From Pseudomonadota bacterium (GTDB lineage Bacteria > Pseudomonadota > Alphaproteobacteria > Acetobacterales > Acetobacteraceae): a DNA stretch of 64,000 nucleotides. The DNA is taken from positions 92,411 to 156,410 of the forward strand of contig JAJZFA010000054.1 of assembly GCA_021805565.1 (NCBI GenBank), read 5' to 3'. Below the pieces are notes generated by a model that saw only the letters and a program-made list of their open reading frames with translations, ran no database searches and was not told the origin of the DNA. The translations under genes and the position numbers were made by a program. Position 1 is the stretch's first letter, and every line of letters begins with the position of its first letter. This document shows positions 51,856 through 60,634 of the stretch, in pieces.

Positions 51856-53358
51856 ATGGCGATTGCTCCCCGTCTCGACTTACGCCAAAGCCAGACCCTG
51901 GTCATGACGCCGCAATTGCGGCAGGCCATTAAGCTTTTGCAATTTTCCAATATCGAAGTGAATTCCTTCGTCGAGGAGGAGATCGAGCGTAACCCGCTGC
52001 TGGAACGCGACGAGTCCCCCGAACCTCCGGTGGGCGAACGGGCCGCGTTGGACCAGTTAGAACCGCGCACCGCGTCCATCATGGATACCGCCGACGCCGC
52101 GCGATCCGGCGTGCTGCCTGACGAGGGCGCCGCGCCGCTGGATGCGGAACATGCCGAAACCTACGATCCAGGCGGAGCAAGCGATGGCGTGCCGCTTGGT
52201 GGGCGGATGGATGGCAGCGGCGGCAGCCATGGCTTTGACAGCGACGATCGCGGCATCGACGATTTCGCGGGGGAGAAACGCTCCCTGCGCGATCACCTGG
52301 GGGAGCAGTTACGGCTGAATTTCCCCGACCCGGTCAACCGGATGATCGGGGCACACCTTATCGCCTTGCTCAGTCCCGCCGGGCGGCTGACGGCAGAACC
52401 TTTGGCCATCGCTCAGGCGATGAGCCTGACGCTCGACCGTGTCGAATCGGTTCGCACCGAGATGATGCGCTTCGATCCGGTCGGGTTGTTCGCGCGCGAC
52501 CTTAGCGAATGCCTGGCGGCACAACTGGCGGAGCGCAACCGGCTCGATCCGGCGATGCAGATATTGCTGAGCAATCTTGGCCTGCTGGCCAACCGCGAAA
52601 ATCGCCGCCTGATGATACTGTGCGGCGTCGATGCGGAAGACCTGACCGATATGATAGCCGAAATCCGGGCGCTGGACCCCAAGCCAGGCGCGACATGGGA
52701 CACGACGCCCGCCCAGATGGTGGTACCGGACCTGCTGATGCGGCATTTGCCCGACGATAGCTGGATTATCGAACTCAACCCTGAAACGATGCCACGGGTA
52801 CTGGTTAACGAACGATTTTACGCCAAGGTCGCGCCTTACGTAAAAAAAGACGAAAAAAATTTTCTGACCGAACGCCTTGCCAACGCGAACTGGTTGGCTC
52901 GGTCGTTACAGCAAAGGGCACAAACGATCCTGAAAGTGGCGGTGGAAATAATGCGCCAACAGGACGGTTTCCTGCGTCAGGGCGTGGCCTTCTTGCGGCC
53001 GCTTATCCTCCGCGATATCGCGGAGGCAGTGGAACTGCACGAAAGTACGGTCAGCCGCGTGACGTCGAACAAGTATATCGCAACGCCGCGCGGGACGTTC
53101 GAACTGAAGTATTTCTTCACCACGGCGATCCACGGCACCGACGGCGGCGAATCGCATAGTGCCGAGGCAGTACGCCACCGTATCAGGGGCATGATCGACG
53201 CGGAACCGCCTGCCGATATTCTGTCGGACGACGCGATCGTTAAGGTGCTACGCGAGGAAGGCGTCGATATCGCCCGCCGGACGGTGGCGAAGTACCGGGA
53301 GGCAATGCGGATTCCGAACTCGGTTCAGCGGCGGCGGGACAAAGCGGTTCCCGCATAG
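51856..53358 (+). CDS. rpoN: RNA polymerase sigma-54 factor RpoN
   Basis: 500 aa. Region I is APRLDLRQSQTLVMTPQLRQAIKLLQFSNIEV, the activator-interaction domain. An acidic region II (about residues 55-140) follows, then the core-binding domain. The HTH (LRDIAEAVELHESTVSRVTSNKYIATPRG) and the RpoN box (ARRTVAKYREAMRIPNSVQRRR) are intact. It directs transcription from -24/-12 promoters with AAA+ activators. hpf and ptsN, which often follow rpoN, are missing here; an alcohol dehydrogenase on the other strand follows. Confidence 0.97.
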   Translation: MAIAPRLDLRQSQTLVMTPQLRQAIKLLQFSNIEVNSFVEEEIERNPLLERDESPEPPVGERAALDQLEPRTASIMDTADAARSGVLPDEGAAPLDAEHAETYDPGGASDGVPLGGRMDGSGGSHGFDSDDRGIDDFAGEKRSLRDHLGEQLRLNFPDPVNRMIGAHLIALLSPAGRLTAEPLAIAQAMSLTLDRVESVRTEMMRFDPVGLFARDLSECLAAQLAERNRLDPAMQILLSNLGLLANRENRRLMILCGVDAEDLTDMIAEIRALDPKPGATWDTTPAQMVVPDLLMRHLPDDSWIIELNPETMPRVLVNERFYAKVAPYVKKDEKNFLTERLANANWLARSLQQRAQTILKVAVEIMRQQDGFLRQGVAFLRPLILRDIAEAVELHESTVSRVTSNKYIATPRGTFELKYFFTTAIHGTDGGESHSAEAVRHRIRGMIDAEPPADILSDDAIVKVLREEGVDIARRTVAKYREAMRIPNSVQRRRDKAVPA

Positions 53359-53376
53359 GCGATCCGAGCGGCAAGC

Positions 53377-54564
53377 CTAACGGTTCGCGGCCGAACCGGT
53401 CCAGACTTCCCGGTAAAGGCGCACGATCTCGTCCGCGGAAGGTACGCGCGGATTATTGGCCGGGCTGCCCGACGCCAGGGCCTGTTCGGCCATCAGCGTC
53501 ATTTTCCCGTTCCACGCCGCTTCATCGATTCCGTATTCCGCCGGGGTGGGAACCGACAGATCTTTGTTCAATGCCTCCAATCCGGTAATCAGTCTGACAA
53601 CCGCGTTCGCATCGCCTTCGTCCGGCGCGGCGAAGCCGATCCGGCGAGCGGCCTCGGCATAGCGGCGTTCGGCGCCAGGGACAGAAAAACGGGTGATAGC
53701 CGGCAGCAGCATCGCGTTGGACAGTCCGTGCGGGACGTGGAAATGCGCCCCGATCGGCCGCGACATGCCATGCACGAGTGCGACCGAACTGTTGGAAAAT
53801 GCCAGCCCTGCCTCGGTCGCGCCCAGCATCATCGCCTCCCGCGCCGCGGCGTTCCGCGGTTCGGCGTAGGCCGTTCGGATATTGGCGCCGATCAGGGCCA
53901 TCGCCGATAGCGCCAGCGCATCGGAAATCGGATTAGCCCGTTTGGAGACATACGCCTCCAGCGCATGGGTCAGGCTATCGACGCCGGTATCGGCCGTGGT
54001 GCGGGGTGGAACGGAGAAGGTCAGTTCGTAATCTACCAACGCCGCCAGCGGCAGGGCACCCAATCCGGCGATCAGCATTTTTTCGTCGCGTTCGGTATCG
54101 GTAATGACCGTGAAGCGGGTGCATTCGCTGCCGGTACCGGCAGTGGTGGGAATGGCGATGACCGGCAGTTCCCCCCTGTCGGCGGCGAACGGCGCCTTGT
54201 AGTCGCGCATCCTGCCGCCGCCGGCCGCCAAAATCGCCATCGCCTTCGCGGTATCGATGGGGGATCCGCCGCCAAACCCGATCAGACAATCGTAGTCACC
54301 TGCTTTCAACACGGCGACCCCGGCCTCGATCACGGTATCGGTCGGGTCTGGAACGGTGGCGCTGAAGACTACGGCGGCCATACCGGCCGCGTCCAACGGA
54401 TCGAGGCAATGACGGACATGGCCCGAACCCACCATGAAAGGGTCGGTGACCACCAGCGGCCGGGACAGGCCGAACTTCGCCAGCACGCCGGCGATCTGCC
54501 GGACGGCCCCAGCCGACACCATCAACAGACGAGGGGACGCGAAATTCATGTCGATGGCAGCCAT
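53377..54564 (-). CDS. Iron-containing alcohol dehydrogenase
   Basis: 395 aa from ATG 54564 (MAAIDMNFASPRLLM); the track adds 14 residues. NAD-binding GFGGGSPIDTAKAMA, ADTGVDSLTHALEAYVS and the metal-binding His region GMSRPIGAHFHVPHGLSNAMLLP are typical of group III alcohol dehydrogenases. It oxidises or reduces a short-chain or hydroxylated substrate that cannot be named. It is convergent with rpoN, with 18 bp between stops, and has no operon partner. Confidence 0.92.
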   Translation of the reverse strand: MAAIDMNFASPRLLMVSAGAVRQIAGVLAKFGLSRPLVVTDPFMVGSGHVRHCLDPLDAAGMAAVVFSATVPDPTDTVIEAGVAVLKAGDYDCLIGFGGGSPIDTAKAMAILAAGGGRMRDYKAPFAADRGELPVIAIPTTAGTGSECTRFTVITDTERDEKMLIAGLGALPLAALVDYELTFSVPPRTTADTGVDSLTHALEAYVSKRANPISDALALSAMALIGANIRTAYAEPRNAAAREAMMLGATEAGLAFSNSSVALVHGMSRPIGAHFHVPHGLSNAMLLPAITRFSVPGAERRYAEAARRIGFAAPDEGDANAVVRLITGLEALNKDLSVPTPAEYGIDEAAWNGKMTLMAEQALASGSPANNPRVPSADEIVRLYREVWTGSAANR

Positions 54565-54747
54565 GGTGTGTCCTCGCGCTTCATCCAAATAATATAGCCC
54601 GGGCAACGGTCGGCGTCACGTCCTCGCTTTTGTGGACAAGCCGTTACGATTCGTCGCATAAGCCTTCTGTTCGGGCGATGGGGCCAGCAAGAGCGCCGCA
54701 CAACGCACAACCCGACCGCGAAGGTGTCTGGTACCGGGGAGAGAACG

Positions 54748-55029
54748 ATGGATAATTTACAACATGTCTTGACAACCTTGCTGCGAATGTCGATTGAAAT
54801 TGGGAATATTTTACTCGATATGCTTGTCGCGAGCGAAGAGTGGGCGCACGACCGGCTAAGCCAGTTGGGTCTGTCAGCCAATGTTCAGACCGTTACCATG
54901 ACCACGGTGACGCTGGTCCTGATATTGTTTGCGCTACGCCTTTTCGGCGGGCTGATCCGTTTTATCGTGGTCGTGGCGTTGCTGCTGGTCGCCATTCACA
55001 TTCTGTTGCCCATACTTCCGCACTCGTAA
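54748..55029 (+). CDS. Small membrane protein of unknown function
   Basis: 93 aa from ATG 54748, with GGGGAGAG upstream. The N-terminal half is an amphipathic segment (LTTLLRMSIEIGNILLDMLVASEEWAHDRL). Two adjacent hydrophobic stretches follow (TVTLVLILFALRLFGG and FIVVVALLLVAIHILLPIL), probably a hairpin in the membrane. I do not recognise a family. It is divergent from the alcohol dehydrogenase, 183 bp away, and is followed by a copy of the dispersed repeat. Confidence 0.6.
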   Translation: MDNLQHVLTTLLRMSIEIGNILLDMLVASEEWAHDRLSQLGLSANVQTVTMTTVTLVLILFALRLFGGLIRFIVVVALLLVAIHILLPILPHS

Positions 55030-55102
55030 GGCAGCACCGGCGATTGGAGCAGCCTCGGTCATAAGCGCCTCAGAACGCCGATAAAGCTTCCCGCTCAGGC
55101 TG

Positions 55103-55162
55103 TAGTTCCGGGCATGCCCGACGCCGCTATCCGACACGAATTATGTCGGGCGTGCCCATAAG
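55103..55162 (-). repeat. Dispersed repeat, copy 4 (first hairpin only)
   Basis: GGGCATGCCCGAC pairs with GTCGGGCGTGCCC (12 of 13). In reverse complement it aligns with hairpin 1 of copy 2, including CTTA at the outer edge and GTCGGGCATGCCC. It begins 6 bp beyond the giant gene's stop. Confidence 0.65.
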
Positions 55163-55168
55163 TCACCG

Positions 55169-58100
55169 TCACGACCAGGTCAGTCTGGTGCCGGATGCAC
55201 CGTCGCTCGTCAGGTGGAATGAACCGGACGCAGCGGTGTTGGCGAACGAAAATCCCATTGCCGCGATATGGGAGCCGTCGGTGACGGTCAGCATGCCGGC
55301 GGAATAATGCGCGGTCGCGGCGGCGGGATTCATATCGATGAAGTCGATTTGGTCGGAGCTTGCGAAGTCCAGGATCGAACTGCCATTCAGATATGCGGTA
55401 TAATCCCTGAAATCGATCCCCGAAAATGTCCCCGCGCTCATGACGTCGCTGCCGCCTTCGCCGCTGATGGTCTGGCCGTTCGCGGTCGCGGTAAGGTGGT
55501 CGGACCCGACCGTGCCCTGGATCATGCTCATTTGCGGCGGCCCGGCCTGCAAAGACTGTAATGTAATGACGGCGGTATTGCCGTTTGGCGCAGTGTCCAG
55601 ATGGAACGCGTTGGCGCCGCCATACGCGCCGGCAAGGTGGAGTACACCCACCGTCGCGGTGCCGTCGCTTAGAGTCAGTGTCGCGGCATTGCCGCCGGTT
55701 TGATTATAGGTCATGACAGTGATGGTCTGGTCTAGTTGAATTTGGTCGCCGGTAGCGAAACCGGTAATCGTGGCGGAGGGGATCGCTGCCAGGATCAATG
55801 TTGCGTCGGGCCCAGCGAACTGAATCGCCGCACTATCGGCCACGCCAAGCCCCAGCGTGCTGTTTTCGGCGAGCACCAACGAGCCGCTACCGCCAATGGT
55901 GGGTGTAGCGGTTGCGTAGGGGTCGCTTTCCGCTGTTCCGTTCATGTCGATAAACAGCGTGCCGCCGCCGCTGACCCACAGCGCGCCGTTGGAAACCACG
56001 CTGCCGTAAATTTGGCCGCTGAACTCGGCCGGGGCACCCGCCCCGATGCTGACGGTTCCGGCGACGGCGGGGGCGGCGCCGCCGATTTGCAATGTGGAGT
56101 TGGCATCGACCGCGAGTATGTCGCCGGCGCTGTCGCCGATCAGCCCTCCGGCTCGCACCGCACTGCCGCTCAGGACCAGCATGGAGCCGCCATACAGGAA
56201 GGCGTAGCCTGGGAAGGTCATCGAACTGCCACCGCCCAGTTCCATTCTGCCGAACACCTCTCCGGACCCGGCGGCGGTTACCACGGCGCCGGCTTGCAAT
56301 GCCAGATCGGCCGCCGGGCCGCTGCCGGTGGACACATGCACCGACGCGGCGACGTTAACCTGACCGGTTAGCATGACATTGCCAGTCACTGTCAGGTCCA
56401 CCGCCGCACCGTTGCCGGTAACCGTGGTGTATTGTCCGGCGACAGTGCTGCCCGCGATGCTAACGACATCGCCACCGCCCGGCACCGTCGCCGTGGCCGC
56501 GCCGGCCCAATTCGCGGCGGTGGTCCAGCTTCCGCCACCCATGGCCGTCCAGGCGTAGGTCTGGCCGTTCGTTCCGGCCGGGGCGGCCGCGCCGGCCGGG
56601 GCGGGCGAGGCTTGCAGCGAAATGGTGGCGACCCCGGTTCCCGGCGCGACATCGACCTGAAACACGCTGCCCGCGAAATTCCCGTCAAATGTCAGCGTAC
56701 CCACGGCGGTCCCGCCATCGGTCAGCGTCAGCGTGCCCGCGGTGCTGCTGGTCTGCGCGAAACTGGCGCCGGTCACGTTGGCATCGATCGCGATGGTGTC
56801 GCCGGCAATGAAACCGGAGATGATACCCGTCCGCGGGGTATTCCTCAGTTCCAGATGCTCCACGGCATAGGCAACGCCGTTCACGAGGTAATCCCGGAAG
56901 TCGATCGCGGCGGTATCCGCTGCGTTCAGGATCAGATAGCCATACCCGCCCAACGCGCCGATGACGATCGTGCCGGTCCCGCCAACCGATCCGATCGTGC
57001 CGCCGAACCCTTCGATTGTGCCGGAATAGACCAGCAGACTGCCGTTGACGACAACATTGGCCTCGATCGCCGCCGCACCTTGCAGCGTTACCGACTGGCC
57101 GTAATCGATTGCCAGCGTGCCTTGCGCCGCGGTCCCCGCGCTGCCGAATTCGACGCTGGATGTCCCGTCCACCGAAACCGCACCGGTAATCGTGCTGGCC
57201 CCGCCGGTCACCCTTACGGCGCTGTCGGTACCGACCGCCAGAGTCCCGGAAATGAACGTGCCGCTGCCCGATCCGGCAACCGTCAGCAGACTGTTGCTGG
57301 CAACACGCAGCAGCGAGGCGACGTTCAGGCTGCCGGCACTGAGATCGGCGCCGCTGAACAGCGCCACGTCGGCCGACGGGGTGCCATACTCGCTGACGGA
57401 AAACAGGCCCGCGACCGACATTGTCCACATCAAGATCGTGTTGGCGGAACCCGAGATGGACAGCGATGCCGCGGCAGCGGGGCCGGCGATAATCTGCGGT
57501 GTCCACGCGCCGGTATTGTCGGCGATGGTCACGGCGTTACTGGCACCGGGCGCGGCGGCCGGGGTAGCGCCCGCGGTGGTGTCGATCCAGTCGGCCGCGT
57601 TGTTCCAGTTGCCGCCTCCCGCATTGGTCCAGCTGTAACTGTCGCTGCTGCCGCTGACCGCGCTGCCGGGGCCGGCAACCGGCGTCGAGGCGTAGGTAAT
57701 GGCACTGGAAAGGCCGCCGTCCGTTGGCTGCACCTGAAACTGCGTGCCGACATAAGTGCCCGACAGCGCAAGCATGCCAACCGTGGTGCCGCCTTCCAGC
57801 AGCGCCAGCCGCCCGCTGCCGCCGAACGGGGTGTAGATCAGTTTGGTCACGATCAGCCCGGTGCTAATAACATCGCCGGCCGCGAAACCCGAGATAACGC
57901 CGGTCGGCATCGTCGTACCGAACGTCAGCATTTCCGTCGTGCCGCCACTGGCCGGCGATGTGAATTGCACCGGAACACTGTCCGATCCGGCGATAGCAAG
58001 GCTGCCGCCGCTGGTCAGATCGATCTGGCCGCCGCCAGTAACCGATGACATCACCCCACCAAAGGGCGCAACCGTCAGCATGCCGGATACCGACAACGTG

Positions 58101-60166
58101 CCGTTCACCACGACGTTGCCGTTGACCGTTCCGGCCAGTCCGGCCGTCACCCCGCTGGCGATCGTCAAGGCACCCGACGTGACGGCGCCGCCCGGCCCGA
58201 ACACGATCGACGACGTTGAATCCACGCCAATGACGGACGACGCGGTTCCGCCGCCAAGGACCGAACCGAACGTCGCCGAACCGCCTCCTGTTGCCAGCAG
58301 CGCGCCCCCGCTACCGGAGAACAGCACGCCGCCGGCGCCGGTCAGCGTGCTGCCGCCGCCAATCTCGATCAGGCCGCCGACGCTGGCCGAACCGGCCAGT
58401 ATCAGGGCGGCGCCCGCGTCCAAGGCGAGCGTCCCCGTTTGGGTCAACGACCCGCTGACACCGGCCAGCCCGCTGCCCACGTTCAGGCTTCCCCACTGCA
58501 GCACATCGCCGCTGGTTGTCACGCTGGCGGCGAAACCGTTGCCGGTAAGATCGGTGTAGGCCCCTGCCCCGCCGGCGATGGCGACTGCATTGCCATAACT
58601 GGGTGCCAGCGCGGCGATGGTGCCGGTGGTCAGATCCTGCCATTGGGATGCAGCGGCATAGCTGCCGCCCACCGTGCCGCCGAAAACGTAAGAATCCGTG
58701 TTCGCGGCGAAATACGTCACCGCCGTGCCGCCCGACCCATCGGCCGCGGCGGTAAAAAACCCAGGTGCAAGGCCGTTTGCGAAAAACAAACCGATCGTGG
58801 CGGTGTGCGTGCCGTCGGTCGCCATCAACACGGGGGATGCGCCCGGTGTGTACGACACCGATGCGGCCGCGGGGTTCATGTCCGTCAGATCGATCGTATC
58901 GGACGCGGCGAAGGACACGATCGTGCTGCCGTTCAGGTTGGCGCTGGTATCCTTGAAGTCGATCCCGGTAAAGCCACCCGAACCCAGTGTATCGTTTCCG
59001 CCCAGGCCCGTCAGCGTCTGATTGTTCGCGGTCGCGGTCAGCACGTCGGAACCGGCGGTACCCAGAACAATGCTTGGCTGAACGGGCGGAGAGCCGATGG
59101 TTTGCAAGCTGACGAACGCATCGCCCGCTGTGCCCAGATTCAGATGGAACAGGGTGCCGGCATAGTTTCCGGCAATGGCAAGCGTGCCCGCCGGTCTTCC
59201 GCCTTTGGTGAATGTCAGCGTCCCAACGCTTGCGGCGGTCTGGCTATAGGACAGGCCCGTTGCCAAGTAAGTGCCATTGCCGGATAGATCGATGACGTCA
59301 CCCGCCACGAAGCCTGTAATCGTGCCGCTTGGCAATATGTTCGCCACCAGCGTGCCAGCCGGCCCGCCAAACTGGATCGCGGCACTGTCTGCGACACCCA
59401 GCGTCAGAACGCTGCCCTCGCTGAGTGTCAAAGTACCCGCGCCCGCAATCCGCGAGGCCACACCGAAGGGGTCGCCAACGTCGATTGACAGGGTGCCCTG
59501 CGCCTGGACGCCCAGCACGCCGTTGACGATCAGGTTGCCATAGACGGCGCCGGTTATAGCCGCCGCGGCACCTTGATCGATCGTGATCGCGCCGGTAGCC
59601 GATCCGCCCGCGTGGCCGACCTCGACCGAGGAATTTCCGTCCACCGCGATGATGCTGGGGGCAAGGCCAAAGCCCATGTCGATACCGTTGGCGATCAGGC
59701 CGCCAACCTGGAGGGCGCTTCCGTCGATGGCGGTCAGAAAGCCTGCCGTCACGCTGGCAAGCCCGCTGACTGCAATGGTACTACCGCCACCTGCCTGCAT
59801 AGACGCGCCGTTGCCGATGTTCAGGCTGGCGGCGCTCAGGCTGGCACCGCCGTCGAGATTGAGATCGCCCGCCGCGCCCAGCGTAACGGTACCGCCGATA
59901 TCGATCGCGCCCCACAGCAGCACGTCGTTGCTCAGCGACAACTGCGCGGCCGCGCCGGCACCCACGATATTGGTGAAATTTCCGTTGATGCCTCCGGCGA
60001 TGGTGACCGCATTGCCTGCCCCGGGCGCGCTGCCGGCGACAAGGCCCGCCGTGATATCCAGCCAATTTGGCGCCGAATTCCACGAGCCGCCGTATTGATT
60101 CGTCCACCCATAGGCGTCTGCACCGAGCGATTGGACTTGAATGGAACTGGTTTGTTGAAAGGTCAT
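55169..60166 (-). CDS. Giant tandem-repeat beta-strand protein with hemolysin-type segments
   Basis: 1665 aa from ATG 60166 (MTFQQTSSIQVQ); the track adds 29 residues. Four modules begin with related motifs: AYGWTNQYGGSWNSAPNWLD, SYVFGGTVGGSYAAASQW, SYSWTNAGGGNWNNAADWID and TYAWTAMGGGSWTTAANWAG. Each holds Gly/Ala-rich beta-strand runs and ends with a TGxIxGFxxGDxI segment. After module 1 and at the C-terminus lie GTAGSDVLTATANNQTLTGL / GTVGSDHLTATANGQTISG segments, followed by DFKDTSANLNGS-type motifs, similar to hemolysin calcium-binding repeats. No Sec signal is visible; the C-terminal RTX-like end suggests type I secretion. It is probably a surface or secreted adhesin. Confidence 0.8.
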   Translation of the reverse strand: MTFQQTSSIQVQSLGADAYGWTNQYGGSWNSAPNWLDITAGLVAGSAPGAGNAVTIAGGINGNFTNIVGAGAAAQLSLSNDVLLWGAIDIGGTVTLGAAGDLNLDGGASLSAASLNIGNGASMQAGGGSTIAVSGLASVTAGFLTAIDGSALQVGGLIANGIDMGFGLAPSIIAVDGNSSVEVGHAGGSATGAITIDQGAAAAITGAVYGNLIVNGVLGVQAQGTLSIDVGDPFGVASRIAGAGTLTLSEGSVLTLGVADSAAIQFGGPAGTLVANILPSGTITGFVAGDVIDLSGNGTYLATGLSYSQTAASVGTLTFTKGGRPAGTLAIAGNYAGTLFHLNLGTAGDAFVSLQTIGSPPVQPSIVLGTAGSDVLTATANNQTLTGLGGNDTLGSGGFTGIDFKDTSANLNGSTIVSFAASDTIDLTDMNPAAASVSYTPGASPVLMATDGTHTATIGLFFANGLAPGFFTAAADGSGGTAVTYFAANTDSYVFGGTVGGSYAAASQWQDLTTGTIAALAPSYGNAVAIAGGAGAYTDLTGNGFAASVTTSGDVLQWGSLNVGSGLAGVSGSLTQTGTLALDAGAALILAGSASVGGLIEIGGGSTLTGAGGVLFSGSGGALLATGGGSATFGSVLGGGTASSVIGVDSTSSIVFGPGGAVTSGALTIASGVTAGLAGTVNGNVVVNGTLSVSGMLTVAPFGGVMSSVTGGGQIDLTSGGSLAIAGSDSVPVQFTSPASGGTTEMLTFGTTMPTGVISGFAAGDVISTGLIVTKLIYTPFGGSGRLALLEGGTTVGMLALSGTYVGTQFQVQPTDGGLSSAITYASTPVAGPGSAVSGSSDSYSWTNAGGGNWNNAADWIDTTAGATPAAAPGASNAVTIADNTGAWTPQIIAGPAAAASLSISGSANTILMWTMSVAGLFSVSEYGTPSADVALFSGADLSAGSLNVASLLRVASNSLLTVAGSGSGTFISGTLAVGTDSAVRVTGGASTITGAVSVDGTSSVEFGSAGTAAQGTLAIDYGQSVTLQGAAAIEANVVVNGSLLVYSGTIEGFGGTIGSVGGTGTIVIGALGGYGYLILNAADTAAIDFRDYLVNGVAYAVEHLELRNTPRTGIISGFIAGDTIAIDANVTGASFAQTSSTAGTLTLTDGGTAVGTLTFDGNFAGSVFQVDVAPGTGVATISLQASPAPAGAAAPAGTNGQTYAWTAMGGGSWTTAANWAGAATATVPGGGDVVSIAGSTVAGQYTTVTGNGAAVDLTVTGNVMLTGQVNVAASVHVSTGSGPAADLALQAGAVVTAAGSGEVFGRMELGGGSSMTFPGYAFLYGGSMLVLSGSAVRAGGLIGDSAGDILAVDANSTLQIGGAAPAVAGTVSIGAGAPAEFSGQIYGSVVSNGALWVSGGGTLFIDMNGTAESDPYATATPTIGGSGSLVLAENSTLGLGVADSAAIQFAGPDATLILAAIPSATITGFATGDQIQLDQTITVMTYNQTGGNAATLTLSDGTATVGVLHLAGAYGGANAFHLDTAPNGNTAVITLQSLQAGPPQMSMIQGTVGSDHLTATANGQTISGEGGSDVMSAGTFSGIDFRDYTAYLNGSSILDFASSDQIDFIDMNPAAATAHYSAGMLTVTDGSHIAAMGFSFANTAASGSFHLTSDGASGTRLTWS

Positions 60167-60634
60167 TTGATTGCTCACACCTGCCGGTTGGCGGTTTGTG
60201 CGAATAAATTGTATCGTAACGGGCTGGACCGGATGGCTGGACGCACCATCCATCGAAAGCCGGGCGGCGCGATCAGGACCGTGTTGGCAAAGCGGGTTAC
60301 CCCATCACAAACGAATGCGGCTTTTTGCCAGCGGGAACGGACGGACTGTCAGTCGCCAGAAATAACGCAATCCGAAAGTACAATCCCGACAGCGCATGTG
60401 CAAATTCGCAAACCTGCTTGATTTTGTCAAACTCGTTTTAGTTAAATATTAATAAATAAATTATACAATATTCACGCAATAATATTCAGGGAAACTGCCC
60501 GGAACGTCCGCACATCGCTCGTCCGAGGCGCCGGAAAATAAGCATTCACCGCGAATCGCGAATGCCATTATAATCGTAACAACGGCCTTCCCCTGGCGAC
60601 CCAGGGCCGGCGATGCGACCCTCGGAGCGTTCAG
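60167..60634. other. 468-bp AT-rich divergent intergenic region
   Basis: No ORF is supported. 60425-60490 is strikingly AT-rich (TAAATATTAATAAATAAATT). On the plus strand TTGTCA, 17 bp and TATTAA (60424-60452) look like a promoter for the Hint gene. On the minus strand TTGACA overlaps the same bases, and a TATAAT lies at 60460-60465. This probably holds both divergent promoters and binding sites for silencers or regulators. Confidence 0.6.
60424..60452 (+). promoter_or_regulatory. Candidate promoter of the Hint-domain gene
   Basis: TTGTCA-17 bp-TATTAA, about 180 bp before the start codon. The -35 heptamer TTGTCAA read on the other strand is TTGACAA, a possible shared -35 for the divergent gene. 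Confidence 0.4.

Noticed and set aside
56432-58048. 538-aa plus-strand ORF inside the giant repeat gene
   Set aside because: It is Arg/Gly-rich shadow coding of the minus-strand repeat protein, with no motif and no start signal.
55169-60166. Repetitive giant gene as an assembly artefact
   Set aside because: The four modules are clearly diverged from each other and the frame is intact over 5 kb.
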